The notes below the pieces were generated by a model. The model saw only the letters and a program-made list of their open reading frames with translations. It ran no database searches and was not told the DNA's origin. A program made the translations under genes and the position numbers. Source: Nitrospirillum amazonense (lineage in GTDB: Bacteria > Pseudomonadota > Alphaproteobacteria > Azospirillales > Azospirillaceae). Taken from it: a stretch of DNA of 64,000 nucleotides. The stretch is from contig NZ_VITN01000006.1 in NCBI RefSeq assembly GCF_007828045.1, forward strand, positions 186,001-250,000, in the 5' to 3' direction. Shown here in pieces: positions 34,019 through 42,242 of the stretch. How positions within the stretch are numbered: the stretch's first letter is position 1; each line of letters opens with the position of its first letter.

Positions 34019-34207
34019 GCGCGACCCCGTCTTCGGGGGGTCTTGTTCCCACTAATGCCCGGGGTGTGGCGTCCGCGTCGTCCCATCCCCAGGCTTGTGA
34101 TCACAATGACCTTGGCACCATGGGCCCAAATGCACAAGGCCTGGTGCGCGGATAGAACCATGCACCAGGCCTTGAGGATTAAGCGGGTTTAGCCCGAATG
34201 GGAGGGC

Positions 34208-35164
34208 TTACTTGCCATCGTAGTCCGGGATGGACGGGAACTGGTCCGGGTCCGTCTTGCCATTGCGGATGTAGTTGTTCTGCCGCTGGCGGTACAGGGA
34301 GCGCATGGTGGCGTAATAGTCCACGCTGTTGCGCTTCATGTCGTCCAGCACGTCCAGGTACTGGGCGCGCAGGTCAACGGCATAGACGCCGGTGCGGGTG
34401 TAGCTGGCCCAATCGTCGTGGGTGTTGCTGAGGTAGCGCGACACGGGGTCGCCATAGGCCTCGACGCCGAAGCCCACGGCGTCACGCAGGGTGGAGGAGC
34501 CCAGGACGGGCAGCACCAGGTAGAAGCCCTCGGGCACGCCCCAGACCGCCAGCGTCTGGTCGAAGCTCTCATACTCGTAGGTCAGGCCGTGGTCGCCCGC
34601 CACGTCGATCAGGCCGCCCAGCCCGATGGTGGAATTGATGAGGAAGCGCTCGGTGGCGACCTCGGCGCCCTCCCAGTCGCCCTGCAACAGCTTGTTGGCC
34701 AGGGTCAGGGGGGAGCGTAGGTTCCATAGCACGTTGCGGATGCCCGTCTGGGCGAAGTCCGGCATCACCGTGCGGTAGACCTTGGCGGCGGGGCGCAGCA
34801 GCACCGTGTCCACGCCCTCGTTAAACCAGAAGATGGCGCGGTTCATGCCTTCCAGCGGGTCGTTGGCGTCCTCCTCCTGGGCGGCGGCGATGGCGGCACG
34901 CGCCTCCGCCGTCTTGGCCTCGGCCACCTCGGTGCGGGCGCCGTCTCCGTCCGGCGCGGGGGCGTCGGCGGGGGCATCGGCGGGGGCGTCGGGCGTAACC
35001 GCCGCCTGCGGCGGCTGCGGCAGGGTTTCCTGGGCGTGGGCGCCGATGGACAGCGGCATGGGCAGGGCCAGCATGCCCAGCAGGGCGGCGGCCTTCAGGC
35101 CCAGGCGCTGGTGGGACCGGGCGGAAACGGTGGTGGACGCGACGGGGGAACCGGGACGCAGCAT
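34208..35164 (-). CDS. mlaA: MlaA (VacJ) family outer-membrane lipid-asymmetry protein
   Basis: MlaA removes misplaced phospholipids from the outer leaflet and passes them to the Mla import route. 318 residues. The signal peptide ends GAHAQE and has no lipobox cysteine, whereas E. coli MlaA is a lipoprotein. An Ala/Pro/Asp-rich linker (about 45-100) precedes the family signature NDPLEGMNRAIFWFN and the core with RNVLWNLRSPLTLANKLLQGDW and YLVLPVLGSSTLRDAVG. The rest of the mla transport genes is not in the window. Confidence 0.9.
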   Translation of the reverse strand: MLRPGSPVASTTVSARSHQRLGLKAAALLGMLALPMPLSIGAHAQETLPQPPQAAVTPDAPADAPADAPAPDGDGARTEVAEAKTAEARAAIAAAQEEDANDPLEGMNRAIFWFNEGVDTVLLRPAAKVYRTVMPDFAQTGIRNVLWNLRSPLTLANKLLQGDWEGAEVATERFLINSTIGLGGLIDVAGDHGLTYEYESFDQTLAVWGVPEGFYLVLPVLGSSTLRDAVGFGVEAYGDPVSRYLSNTHDDWASYTRTGVYAVDLRAQYLDVLDDMKRNSVDYYATMRSLYRQRQNNYIRNGKTDPDQFPSIPDYDGK

Positions 35165-35602
35165 CGGGGGGATGCCTCCAGCAGCGGGATAGGAACGGCC
35201 GGAACCGGCCGGAGGGGCGGGACGCCGACTGGACGGGGCATACGCGCCCCGCTCAATGCGGATGGGACGACGCGATCCTATCTCGCCGCCACCAACTTAA
35301 CCATAACGGCGCGCCCGCCCGGCAAAAATGGGAAAATTAGGCGCCCTGTTGCCGCGTGCGCATGGCGGCTTTGCCATTTAGGGGGCGTTGTAAAAGCCTT
35401 GTTTACCAACGGGGCAGGCCAAATCATGCTGTGGACGGTCTGCATTGCCGCGCGAAGCCCGACAGTTTGCGGGGCTTCACGCGTGCAAGGGCCGGATTAC
35501 CCGCGCCGGTCCGGTGCCGGCGTCCCGTGCCGCCCGGGGCCGGCGACGGGGCCCGGGACGGTTTCAGGACAGCGCGTACCGCGCAACATGAAGGAACACC
35601 CG
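35165..35602. other. 438-base divergent intergenic region
   Basis: Between mlaA (minus) and the EF-hand lipoprotein gene (plus). It contains a hairpin GAAGCCC (35454-35460) / GGGCTTC (35472-35478) with an 11-base loop and a GC-rich stretch at 35510-35570. I found no supported gene. Confidence 0.5.
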
Positions 35603-36376
35603 ATGCATCGCCACCCAGCACTTCGCCGCACCCTGATTCGCCCGGCCCTGCTGGGCGCCTTGGCGCTGGCGGCGGCGTGTTCCAGCCACAAGACCTTCTA
35701 CACGGTCACCACGCCCCTGGGGCAGACGCTGGGTCGCACCACATCGGAGGACGCGGCCAAGGTGTCGCTGCGCGCCTGGTTCAACCGCGTGGACAGCAAC
35801 CAGGACGGCAAGCTGTCGCGAGAGGAATTCCAGGCCGAGGCCGACGCCGTCTTCACGCATTACGACCTGAACGGCGACGGCGCCCTGAACGTGACCGAGC
35901 TTGAGAAGGTGCGGAGGGCCGACCGCATGGCCCTGATGGGGCATGGTGGTCCAGAGGGCGGCCCCGAGGGCGGCCCCCATGGCGGGCCTGACGGGGGACC
36001 CGGCGACGCCCCGGGCGCCGGTCCCGAGGGCGCCCCGCCTGACGCCCCTCCCGGCGGCGGTCGCGGGCCGGGCGGCATGGGTGGGGGCATGGGCGGTGGC
36101 GGCCGGGGTGGGGTCGACCCCATCATGGCGGCCGACACCAACCTGGACTTCCGCGTGACGCGTGATGAGTTCCGCGCCTATGCCCGCGCCCTGTTCGAGG
36201 TCATCGACGCCAACCACGACGGCCAGCTGACCGTCGAGGAGATTGAGAAGGTCGACCTCAGCACCCAGGAGCCGGGCGGCGGTGGCCGGGGCGGCATGGG
36301 CGGCGGCATGGGTGGGGGCGGCCGGCATGGCGGCGGTCGCGGCGGCATGGGGGGTGGTGGTCCCGGCGGGATGTAG
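35603..36376 (+). CDS. EF-hand calcium-binding lipoprotein with Gly-rich spacers
   Basis: 257 residues. Signal peptide with a lipobox-like ALAAAC (Cys26). Two EF-hand pairs: DSNQDGKLSREE (64-75) and DLNGDGALNVTE (88-99), then DTNLDFRVTRDE (178-189, where the loop Gly is replaced by Phe) and DANHDGQLTVEE (202-213). Between the pairs lies a Gly/Pro-rich repeat region (113-172, PEGGPEGGPHGGPDGG type), and the tail (224-257) is almost all Gly/Arg/Met. It is probably a periplasmic or surface Ca2+ sensor or buffer. The ATG at 35603 has AAGGAA 9 bases upstream; an in-frame ATG at 35588 is less well placed. Confidence 0.8.
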   Translation: MHRHPALRRTLIRPALLGALALAAACSSHKTFYTVTTPLGQTLGRTTSEDAAKVSLRAWFNRVDSNQDGKLSREEFQAEADAVFTHYDLNGDGALNVTELEKVRRADRMALMGHGGPEGGPEGGPHGGPDGGPGDAPGAGPEGAPPDAPPGGGRGPGGMGGGMGGGGRGGVDPIMAADTNLDFRVTRDEFRAYARALFEVIDANHDGQLTVEEIEKVDLSTQEPGGGGRGGMGGGMGGGGRHGGGRGGMGGGGPGGM

Positions 36377-36490
36377 GTCCCGGCACCCTCTCAACGAAGG
36401 CGGTCGAAATCGGCCGCCGGAATCGGGTAATGTCGTCGCCGATCAAGCATTTGGCCGCCCGCCGGGCGGTCGCCCTTCGGAAGGACGCCC

Positions 36491-36997
36491 ATGGACCGGT
36501 GGATCGAAAGCGTGCTGTTCGCCAGCCGCTGGCTGCTCGCCCCCCTCTATCTTGGCCTGGTGGTCGCCCTGCTGCTGCCCCTGGCGGGCTTCGTCCATGA
36601 GCTGTGGGAATTGGTCAATCACCTGGCCAGCGCCACCTCGCATGAGATCATCCTGGGCCTGCTGTCGCTCATCGACCTGTCGCTGATCGCCAACCTGGTG
36701 CTGATGGTGATCTTCGCCGGCTATGAGAACTTCGTTTCCAAGATCAGCGTGGCCAGCCACCACGACCGCCTGGAATGGATGGGCGAGGTGGATTTCGGCG
36801 GGCTGAAGCTGCGCCTCATCGCCTCCATCGTCGCCATTTCCGGCATCCAGCTGCTGCGCGCCTTCATGAGCGTCAGCGACTACAGCGACCGCGACCTGAT
36901 GTGGTCCACCGTCATCCACGTGGTGTTCGTCATGTCCGGCGTGCTGCTGGCCCTGATGGACTACCTGACGGAAAAGGCCCACAAGCTGGGGAATTGA
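36491..36997 (+). CDS. yqhA: YqhA/UPF0114 family inner-membrane protein
   Basis: 168 residues with four predicted membrane helices (for example LYLGLVVALLLPLAGFV and LLSLIDLSLIANLVLMVIF). The segments FASRWLLAPLYLGL and VFAGYENFVSK-like IFAGYENFVSKI are characteristic of UPF0114 (TIGR00645). The function is unknown. Convergent with the glycosyltransferase gene that ends at 37088. Confidence 0.88.
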   Translation: MDRWIESVLFASRWLLAPLYLGLVVALLLPLAGFVHELWELVNHLASATSHEIILGLLSLIDLSLIANLVLMVIFAGYENFVSKISVASHHDRLEWMGEVDFGGLKLRLIASIVAISGIQLLRAFMSVSDYSDRDLMWSTVIHVVFVMSGVLLALMDYLTEKAHKLGN

Positions 36998-37087
36998 TAC
37001 GCTGACGCTGGTTCCTTGTATCTGGAACTAAGCCCTGTCTTGTGAGGGACTGGAACTGCGAGGGGACCGGTGGCCACCGGTCGGGGC

Positions 37088-39040
37088 CTACAGCGGCACA
37101 GGATGCGTGCCGCTGGGGGTGTCGGGGGCTGGGCGTGCCGATTCCTGTGCCTTCAGGGCGGCCACCACCTGGCGGATGACGGGGGCCCAGTCGCCCTGCC
37201 GTTCTTGCCGGAACAGGCGGGTGGCCGGGTACCAGGGGGTGTCCTGGCTGTTCAGGCGCCAGCGCCAGTCGGGGGCGTAGGGCAGCAGCAGCCAGACGGG
37301 CCGGCCCAGCGCCCCGGCCAGGTGCGCCACCGCCGTGTCCACGGTGATCACCAGGTCCAGCCCGGTCAGCAGGGCGGCGGTGTCGGTGAAGCCGTCCAGC
37401 GCCACATCGGCCACGCCCAGGGCCGCCAGTACCCCCTCATCCCCCCGCCGGCGGTCGGCCTGCACCGGCCACAGCGTCACGGGCAAGGCCGCCAGCGGGC
37501 CGGCCAGGTCGGGCAGGGACATGCTGCGCAGCCGGTCGGCCCGATGCCTGGGGTTGCCGGACCAGGCGAGGCCGACATTGAGGGCGCCGGCGCCCAGCCG
37601 TCCTCCACCCAGCCGCCCTGCCCAGGCGCGAACGCGATCGGCATCGGCCTTGAGGTAGGGCGCCGGCATCGCCAGCCCGGCGGCATCCTGAATGCCCAGC
37701 GCCGCCGGCAGGCTCATCAGCGGCACATGCAGGTCGAAGGCGGGCAGGGGGCGCCCCCGCGCCACCACGTCCACGTTGCTATGAACCAAGCCGTCGCGCA
37801 TCAGGGCCAGCAGGGGCGGCTGCACCTCCAGCACGACGCGGCCATCGCCGGGCAGGCGGCTCAGGAAGCGCACGAATTGCAGGGTGTCGCCCAGTCCCTG
37901 CTCGGCGTGCACCAGCAGGGTGCGCCCGGCGAGATCCTCCCCCCGCCATTCGGGTACGGCGAAGCCCCGATCGGCCAAGTCCTCGACCCCGCCGCGCCAG
38001 CGCCAGGCGTAGGCCGGCCAGCCCCGCGCATCGTCGCCGGCCAGCAGCCAGGCCAGCGCCTGGTTGAAGCGCACCACGCCGTTGTCGGGGGCCAGCGCGG
38101 CCGCCTGGGCATGGACGGCCCGCGCCTCCGTGACTTGGCCTTGCTCCGCCAGGGCCTGACCCAGGTTGGACAGGCAGGTCGCGTCATCGGGGGCCAGGGC
38201 CACGGCACGGCGATAGCTGTCCACCGCGGCCGCCCCCTGTCCCGCCAGTTGCAGGGCGGTGCCCAGGTTGACGTGGACATTGGCGGCGTCGGGTGCCAGT
38301 TGGGCGGCGCGGCGGTGCAGGGCCAGCGCCTGGTCCACCTGGCCGTCGGCCTGCAGGGCCAGGCCCAGGTTGGTCAGGGCGTCCGGCCAGTTGGGCGCCA
38401 GGTGCAGGGCGCGGGCGTAGGCGGCCATGGCCTCCGCCCTGCGGCCCTGGTCGGCCAGCACGTTGCCCAGGCCCAGGAAGGCCGGGGCGTTGTCGGCGTC
38501 GCGGCGGATGGCGTCGGCATAGGCGGCCAGGGCGGCGGCCGTGTCGCCGGCCGCCTCCAGCGCCATGCCCAGGGTGACGCGGACGTCGGCGTCGGCGGGC
38601 TTCAGGGCGGCGGCCATGCGGAAGGCGGCGATGGCGCCGGGCAACTGGCCAAGGGCTTGGCGCGACAGGCCCAGGCGCAGATGCGCGTCGGCGTCGCCCG
38701 GTTGCAGGAACAGGATGCGCTGATAGGCGATGACGCTGTCGGTCAGGTGGCCCAGGGCGTGGAAGGCGTCGCCCAGGGCGCGCAGGGCCGGGATGTTGCC
38801 CGGCTGGGCCGCCGCCACGCCGGCCAGCATCTCCGCCCCCTCCACCAGGCGCCCGGTGCGGCAGAGGATGACGCCCAGCAGGTGCAGCACGGCCGTCTCG
38901 TTGGGCAGGCGGCGCAGGATGGCGCGGCACAGCCTTTCCGCCTCATCCAGGCGGCCGGCACGGTCATGGTGCTGCGCCTGCCCGAACAGGGCCGCCAACT
39001 CCGGCGACACCATCAACCGTTCCTTGGATACCGCCGTCAT
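37088..39040 (-). CDS. TPR protein fused to a GT9-like glycosyltransferase domain
   Basis: 650 residues. About ten tetratricopeptide repeats fill residues 10-360 (each with the A...LG.A...G...A....A...P pattern, for example ALTNLGLALQADGQVDQALA). The C-terminal part (about 380-640) resembles a GT9/heptosyltransferase fold, with LLVHAEQGLGDTLQFVRF and DLVITVDTAVAHLAGALGRP, the nucleotide-sugar-binding end. Such fusions in alphaproteobacteria are often linked to glycan or protein (including flagellin) modification. The start at 39040 (MTAVSKERLMVSPEL) is chosen because TPR homology begins just after it and GGGGGGCGA precedes it. Confidence 0.83.
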   Translation of the reverse strand: MTAVSKERLMVSPELAALFGQAQHHDRAGRLDEAERLCRAILRRLPNETAVLHLLGVILCRTGRLVEGAEMLAGVAAAQPGNIPALRALGDAFHALGHLTDSVIAYQRILFLQPGDADAHLRLGLSRQALGQLPGAIAAFRMAAALKPADADVRVTLGMALEAAGDTAAALAAYADAIRRDADNAPAFLGLGNVLADQGRRAEAMAAYARALHLAPNWPDALTNLGLALQADGQVDQALALHRRAAQLAPDAANVHVNLGTALQLAGQGAAAVDSYRRAVALAPDDATCLSNLGQALAEQGQVTEARAVHAQAAALAPDNGVVRFNQALAWLLAGDDARGWPAYAWRWRGGVEDLADRGFAVPEWRGEDLAGRTLLVHAEQGLGDTLQFVRFLSRLPGDGRVVLEVQPPLLALMRDGLVHSNVDVVARGRPLPAFDLHVPLMSLPAALGIQDAAGLAMPAPYLKADADRVRAWAGRLGGGRLGAGALNVGLAWSGNPRHRADRLRSMSLPDLAGPLAALPVTLWPVQADRRRGDEGVLAALGVADVALDGFTDTAALLTGLDLVITVDTAVAHLAGALGRPVWLLLPYAPDWRWRLNSQDTPWYPATRLFRQERQGDWAPVIRQVVAALKAQESARPAPDTPSGTHPVPL

Positions 39041-39245
39041 GTCGTCGCCCCCCGAGTCCCCGATGCTGGCACTGTGGCGGGAAGTCGGACGGCCCACCAC
39101 CGGCGGGGCGGCGGCCACCCTCCGCGCAAATACCGCGCCTGTTTTGGCGGCCCCGTCCGTGTAGCTAAAATTGAATCTATTTTTGCCGGTACCACCTGGG
39201 GGCACCACCCGGGGGCGGGGCGCCGGCTGACCCGTGGGGGCGGCG

Positions 39246-40745
39246 ATGCTGAGCAGTCTGGCGATAACGGCCGGCGGGGTGGAATCCTTCGACTTCCGCT
39301 TTTCCACCGGCGCGCTTACGCCCAACGACATCCTGGACAGCGCCACCACGCCCCCCGGCCGCTATGTGTGGGAGGTGGCGCGCCGCACCCTGGCCGCCTG
39401 TCCCGCCGCCGACGCCGTGGTGGTCAGCAACCCCATCCTGCCCATCCGCGCCAGCCGCCTGGCCAAGCTGGTGCTGCCGGGCGGGCCGTTGCCGGCCCCG
39501 GCGGTGGTGACGGACGAGGGCACCTTCCCCATCGCCTACATCCTGCCGCGCCGACTGCTGGCTGAGGGCCTGGGCCGCTTCCTCTGCCTGCTGTCGGTCA
39601 GCCGCTCCGCCGCCGACGCCCAGTTGCTGTCGCGGCTGACGGGGGGCGGTTTCGTGCCCCGACGGCCCACCCCCCTGCGCGCCATCGGGTCCCTGCCGGA
39701 AAGCACGCCCCAGGGCTTCGTCCTGGGGGATAACCTGGAGGCCTGGCTGGTCCAGTGCGTCAACGCCGTGAAGCTGATGCGGGCGCGGGACGATTGGCGC
39801 GACCTGCCCTTCGCCGCCCACCACCCGGGCCATGCCGGCGACGTGCTGTTCTTCAGCCTGGCCTCGCGCCTGGTGCCGGACGAGCATCTGGCCTTCCAGT
39901 CCCAGGTGGTGTGCCGGGCCTATCTGGACATCTTCCAGGACTGCGGCAACCGGCTGGCGCCCATCGTGCTGGACATCCCGCCGGCGCCGCGCAACACCGA
40001 CGTGGGCGACGGCCGCTATTTCATCGACAGCCTGGCCCACCTGCCGCCGGGCGTGGATGAGGAGACCTTCATCGTCTTCTCCCGCTATTCCAAGGCCTAC
40101 GCCAAGTCGCCCTTCAACCTCATCGACCATGCGCGGTTCAGCCTGGGCGACCCGGTGTCCACCGTCGCCGACACGCTCTATGCACGCCCGCCCGCCGTCC
40201 AGCACCGCCCGGCACCCCTGCCGCCCGGCGGGCCCGTGCGGGTGCTGATGCAGCTGACCGGCGGCTGGGACCTCAAGACCTATCCGGCCCGGGACAGGCG
40301 CGTGCTGATCCGTGCCCTGACCGATCTGGGCTGCGCCGTGACGGTCATCGATCTGCCCGACGCCGCGGCCGACGGCGCCACAGTGGTCACGGCCGGCAGC
40401 ACCAGCGCGTTGAAGGCCCTGCTGGCCGACCATCACGTCTTCCTCAGCGTCGACAGCTTCCCCCTGCATTTCGCCAGCCAGATCCTGGGGCATCCCACCG
40501 TCGCCATCTTCGGCTGCACCGCCCCCGGCAATTCCGATGCGCCCCGGCGCCCGGGCTACCGCCTGCCGGCCCCCGCCTTGCCCTGCGGTCCCTGCGGCTG
40601 CCTGGATTATTGCCCCGTGCTGATGACCCGCGACTGTGCCAACCAGCCCCCCCCGGCCCAGCTGGTGGCCGCCATCCTGGAGGTGGCGGCCGAGGTCTAC
40701 GGCGCCGGCCCGCCCTCCGTCCTGGGCCTGGGCGACGCGGCGTAG
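39246..40745 (+). CDS. GT9-like glycosyltransferase family protein, copy 1
   Basis: 499 residues, cytoplasmic. The C-terminal third has GT9-type features: VRVLMQLTGGWDLKTYP, HHVFLSVDSFPLHFASQILG and PTVAIFG, then a cysteine cluster (LPCGPCGCLDYCP). The N-terminal half contains the distinctive AHHPGHAGDVLFFSLASRLVP and has no familiar domain. Paralogue of the next gene, with the same start (ML..AIT.G..E.FDFR). ATG at 39246 chosen from this alignment; an in-frame GTG lies at 39234. The sugar and acceptor are unknown. Confidence 0.75.
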   Translation: MLSSLAITAGGVESFDFRFSTGALTPNDILDSATTPPGRYVWEVARRTLAACPAADAVVVSNPILPIRASRLAKLVLPGGPLPAPAVVTDEGTFPIAYILPRRLLAEGLGRFLCLLSVSRSAADAQLLSRLTGGGFVPRRPTPLRAIGSLPESTPQGFVLGDNLEAWLVQCVNAVKLMRARDDWRDLPFAAHHPGHAGDVLFFSLASRLVPDEHLAFQSQVVCRAYLDIFQDCGNRLAPIVLDIPPAPRNTDVGDGRYFIDSLAHLPPGVDEETFIVFSRYSKAYAKSPFNLIDHARFSLGDPVSTVADTLYARPPAVQHRPAPLPPGGPVRVLMQLTGGWDLKTYPARDRRVLIRALTDLGCAVTVIDLPDAAADGATVVTAGSTSALKALLADHHVFLSVDSFPLHFASQILGHPTVAIFGCTAPGNSDAPRRPGYRLPAPALPCGPCGCLDYCPVLMTRDCANQPPPAQLVAAILEVAAEVYGAGPPSVLGLGDAA

Positions 40746-40760
40746 GAAGGGGCAGGGGCC

Positions 40761-42242
40761 ATGCTGGGCGGTGTCGCGATCACCGGTGGGCGGATGGAGG
40801 CGTTCGACTTCCGTTACTCCATGGGCTGCCTGTCGTGGGGGGAGCTGCTGGACAGCGCCACCTCACCCCCCGGCCGGTATGTGTGGGAGGTGGCGCGCCG
40901 CACCCTGGCGCGCGTGCCCGGGGCCGACGCGGTGGTGGTCAGCAACCCGCTGCTGGCCTCGCGCGGCGCCCGGCTGGCTGACCTGCTGCGCGGCGGCGAC
41001 ACGCTGCGCTGTCCCTGCGTGCTGACGGACGCGGAGACCTTTCCCGTCGCCTACGTCCTGCCGCGCGCCCTGTTCGACCAGGGCCTGGGCCGCTTCCTCT
41101 GCCTGCTCTCATCCAACCGGGCGGCGACCGACGCGCAGCTGCTGTCGCAACTGACCGGCCAGATCGTGCCCCGGCGCCAGACGCCGCTGAAGCCGCTGGT
41201 CCCGCTGCCCAAGATCACCGCCCAGGGCTATATCCTGGGCGACAACCTGGCCGCCTGGCGGATGCAATGCGCCGATGCCGTGCGGCTGATCCGCACGCGG
41301 GCGGACTGGCGCCGGCTGCCTTTCGCCGCCCACCACCCGGGCCATGCCGGCGACGTGCTGTTCTTCAGCCTGGCGTCGCGCCTGGTGCCGGCGGGCCATC
41401 TGATCTTTCAGCGTCAGGTGGTCTGCCGCGACTATCTGGACATTTTCCACGACTGCGGCAACCGGCTGGACCCCATCGTGCTGGACATCCCGCCGGTCAG
41501 CCGCACGGGCGAGGTGTCGGACGGGCGCTATCACCTGGACAGCTTGGCGCACATCGACCCGGCGGTGCGGGCCGGCACCTTCATGGTCTATTGCCGCTTC
41601 TCCAAATCCTATTCCCGCACGCCCTTCAACCTGGTGGACCAGGCGTGCTTTGCCCTGGGCGATCCGGTGGCGACGCTGGACGACACCCTCTACCGCCGCG
41701 CCCCCGTGGTGGTCAGCCGCTGCGCCCGGCCGCCGGCCCCCTTGCGGGTGCTGATGCAGCTGTCGGGCGGCTGGCCGCTGAAGGCCTATCCCGGCGCCCA
41801 AGCCCGCGTGCTGGTCCGCGCCCTGGCGCGCCTGGGCTGCGCCGTCACCGTGCTGGACGCGCCGGACCTGGCGGCGGACGGCGCCACCCCGGCCACGGCG
41901 GGCAGCACTGGGCGGCTGGCGGCCCTGATCCGCGACCATCATGTCATGGTCAGCGTCGACAGTTTCCCCCTGCATTTCGCCAGCCAGATCCTGGGCCATC
42001 CCACCGTGGCGGTGTTCGGCCCCACCTTTCCCGGCAATTCCGACGCGCCCCGGCGCGCGGGCTATCGCCTGCCCACGCCGGCGCTGCCCTGCGCCCCTTG
42101 CGGCGGCTACAAGGCCTGCCCGCTGGACAATGGACCGGTATGCGGGAACCACCCGGCGCCCGCCGACCTGGTGGCCGCCGTCCTGGAGGTGGCGGCGGAG
42201 GCCTATGGCACCCCCGTCCGTGAAAGAGGAGACGCGGCATGA
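40761..42242 (+). CDS. GT9-like glycosyltransferase family protein, copy 2
   Basis: 493 residues, tandem paralogue of the preceding gene and co-transcribed with it (15-base gap; RBS GGGGCAGGGG). It shares AHHPGHAGDVLFFSLASRLVP, VDSFPLHFASQILGHPTVAV and the cysteine-containing LPCAPCGGYKACP. Some stretches are nearly identical in DNA to copy 1 while others have diverged. Its stop overlaps the next start (ATGA at 42239-42242). Confidence 0.75.
   Translation: MLGGVAITGGRMEAFDFRYSMGCLSWGELLDSATSPPGRYVWEVARRTLARVPGADAVVVSNPLLASRGARLADLLRGGDTLRCPCVLTDAETFPVAYVLPRALFDQGLGRFLCLLSSNRAATDAQLLSQLTGQIVPRRQTPLKPLVPLPKITAQGYILGDNLAAWRMQCADAVRLIRTRADWRRLPFAAHHPGHAGDVLFFSLASRLVPAGHLIFQRQVVCRDYLDIFHDCGNRLDPIVLDIPPVSRTGEVSDGRYHLDSLAHIDPAVRAGTFMVYCRFSKSYSRTPFNLVDQACFALGDPVATLDDTLYRRAPVVVSRCARPPAPLRVLMQLSGGWPLKAYPGAQARVLVRALARLGCAVTVLDAPDLAADGATPATAGSTGRLAALIRDHHVMVSVDSFPLHFASQILGHPTVAVFGPTFPGNSDAPRRAGYRLPTPALPCAPCGGYKACPLDNGPVCGNHPAPADLVAAVLEVAAEAYGTPVRERGDAA

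Noticed and set aside
35940-36120. Regular Gly/Pro repeat DNA, considered as a CRISPR or minisatellite
   Set aside because: The repeats are in frame within the EF-hand lipoprotein, short and imperfect, with no spacers.
37070-39565. An 831-codon open frame on the plus strand
   Set aside because: Antisense to the TPR-GT9 gene; Gly/Gln/His-rich without motifs.
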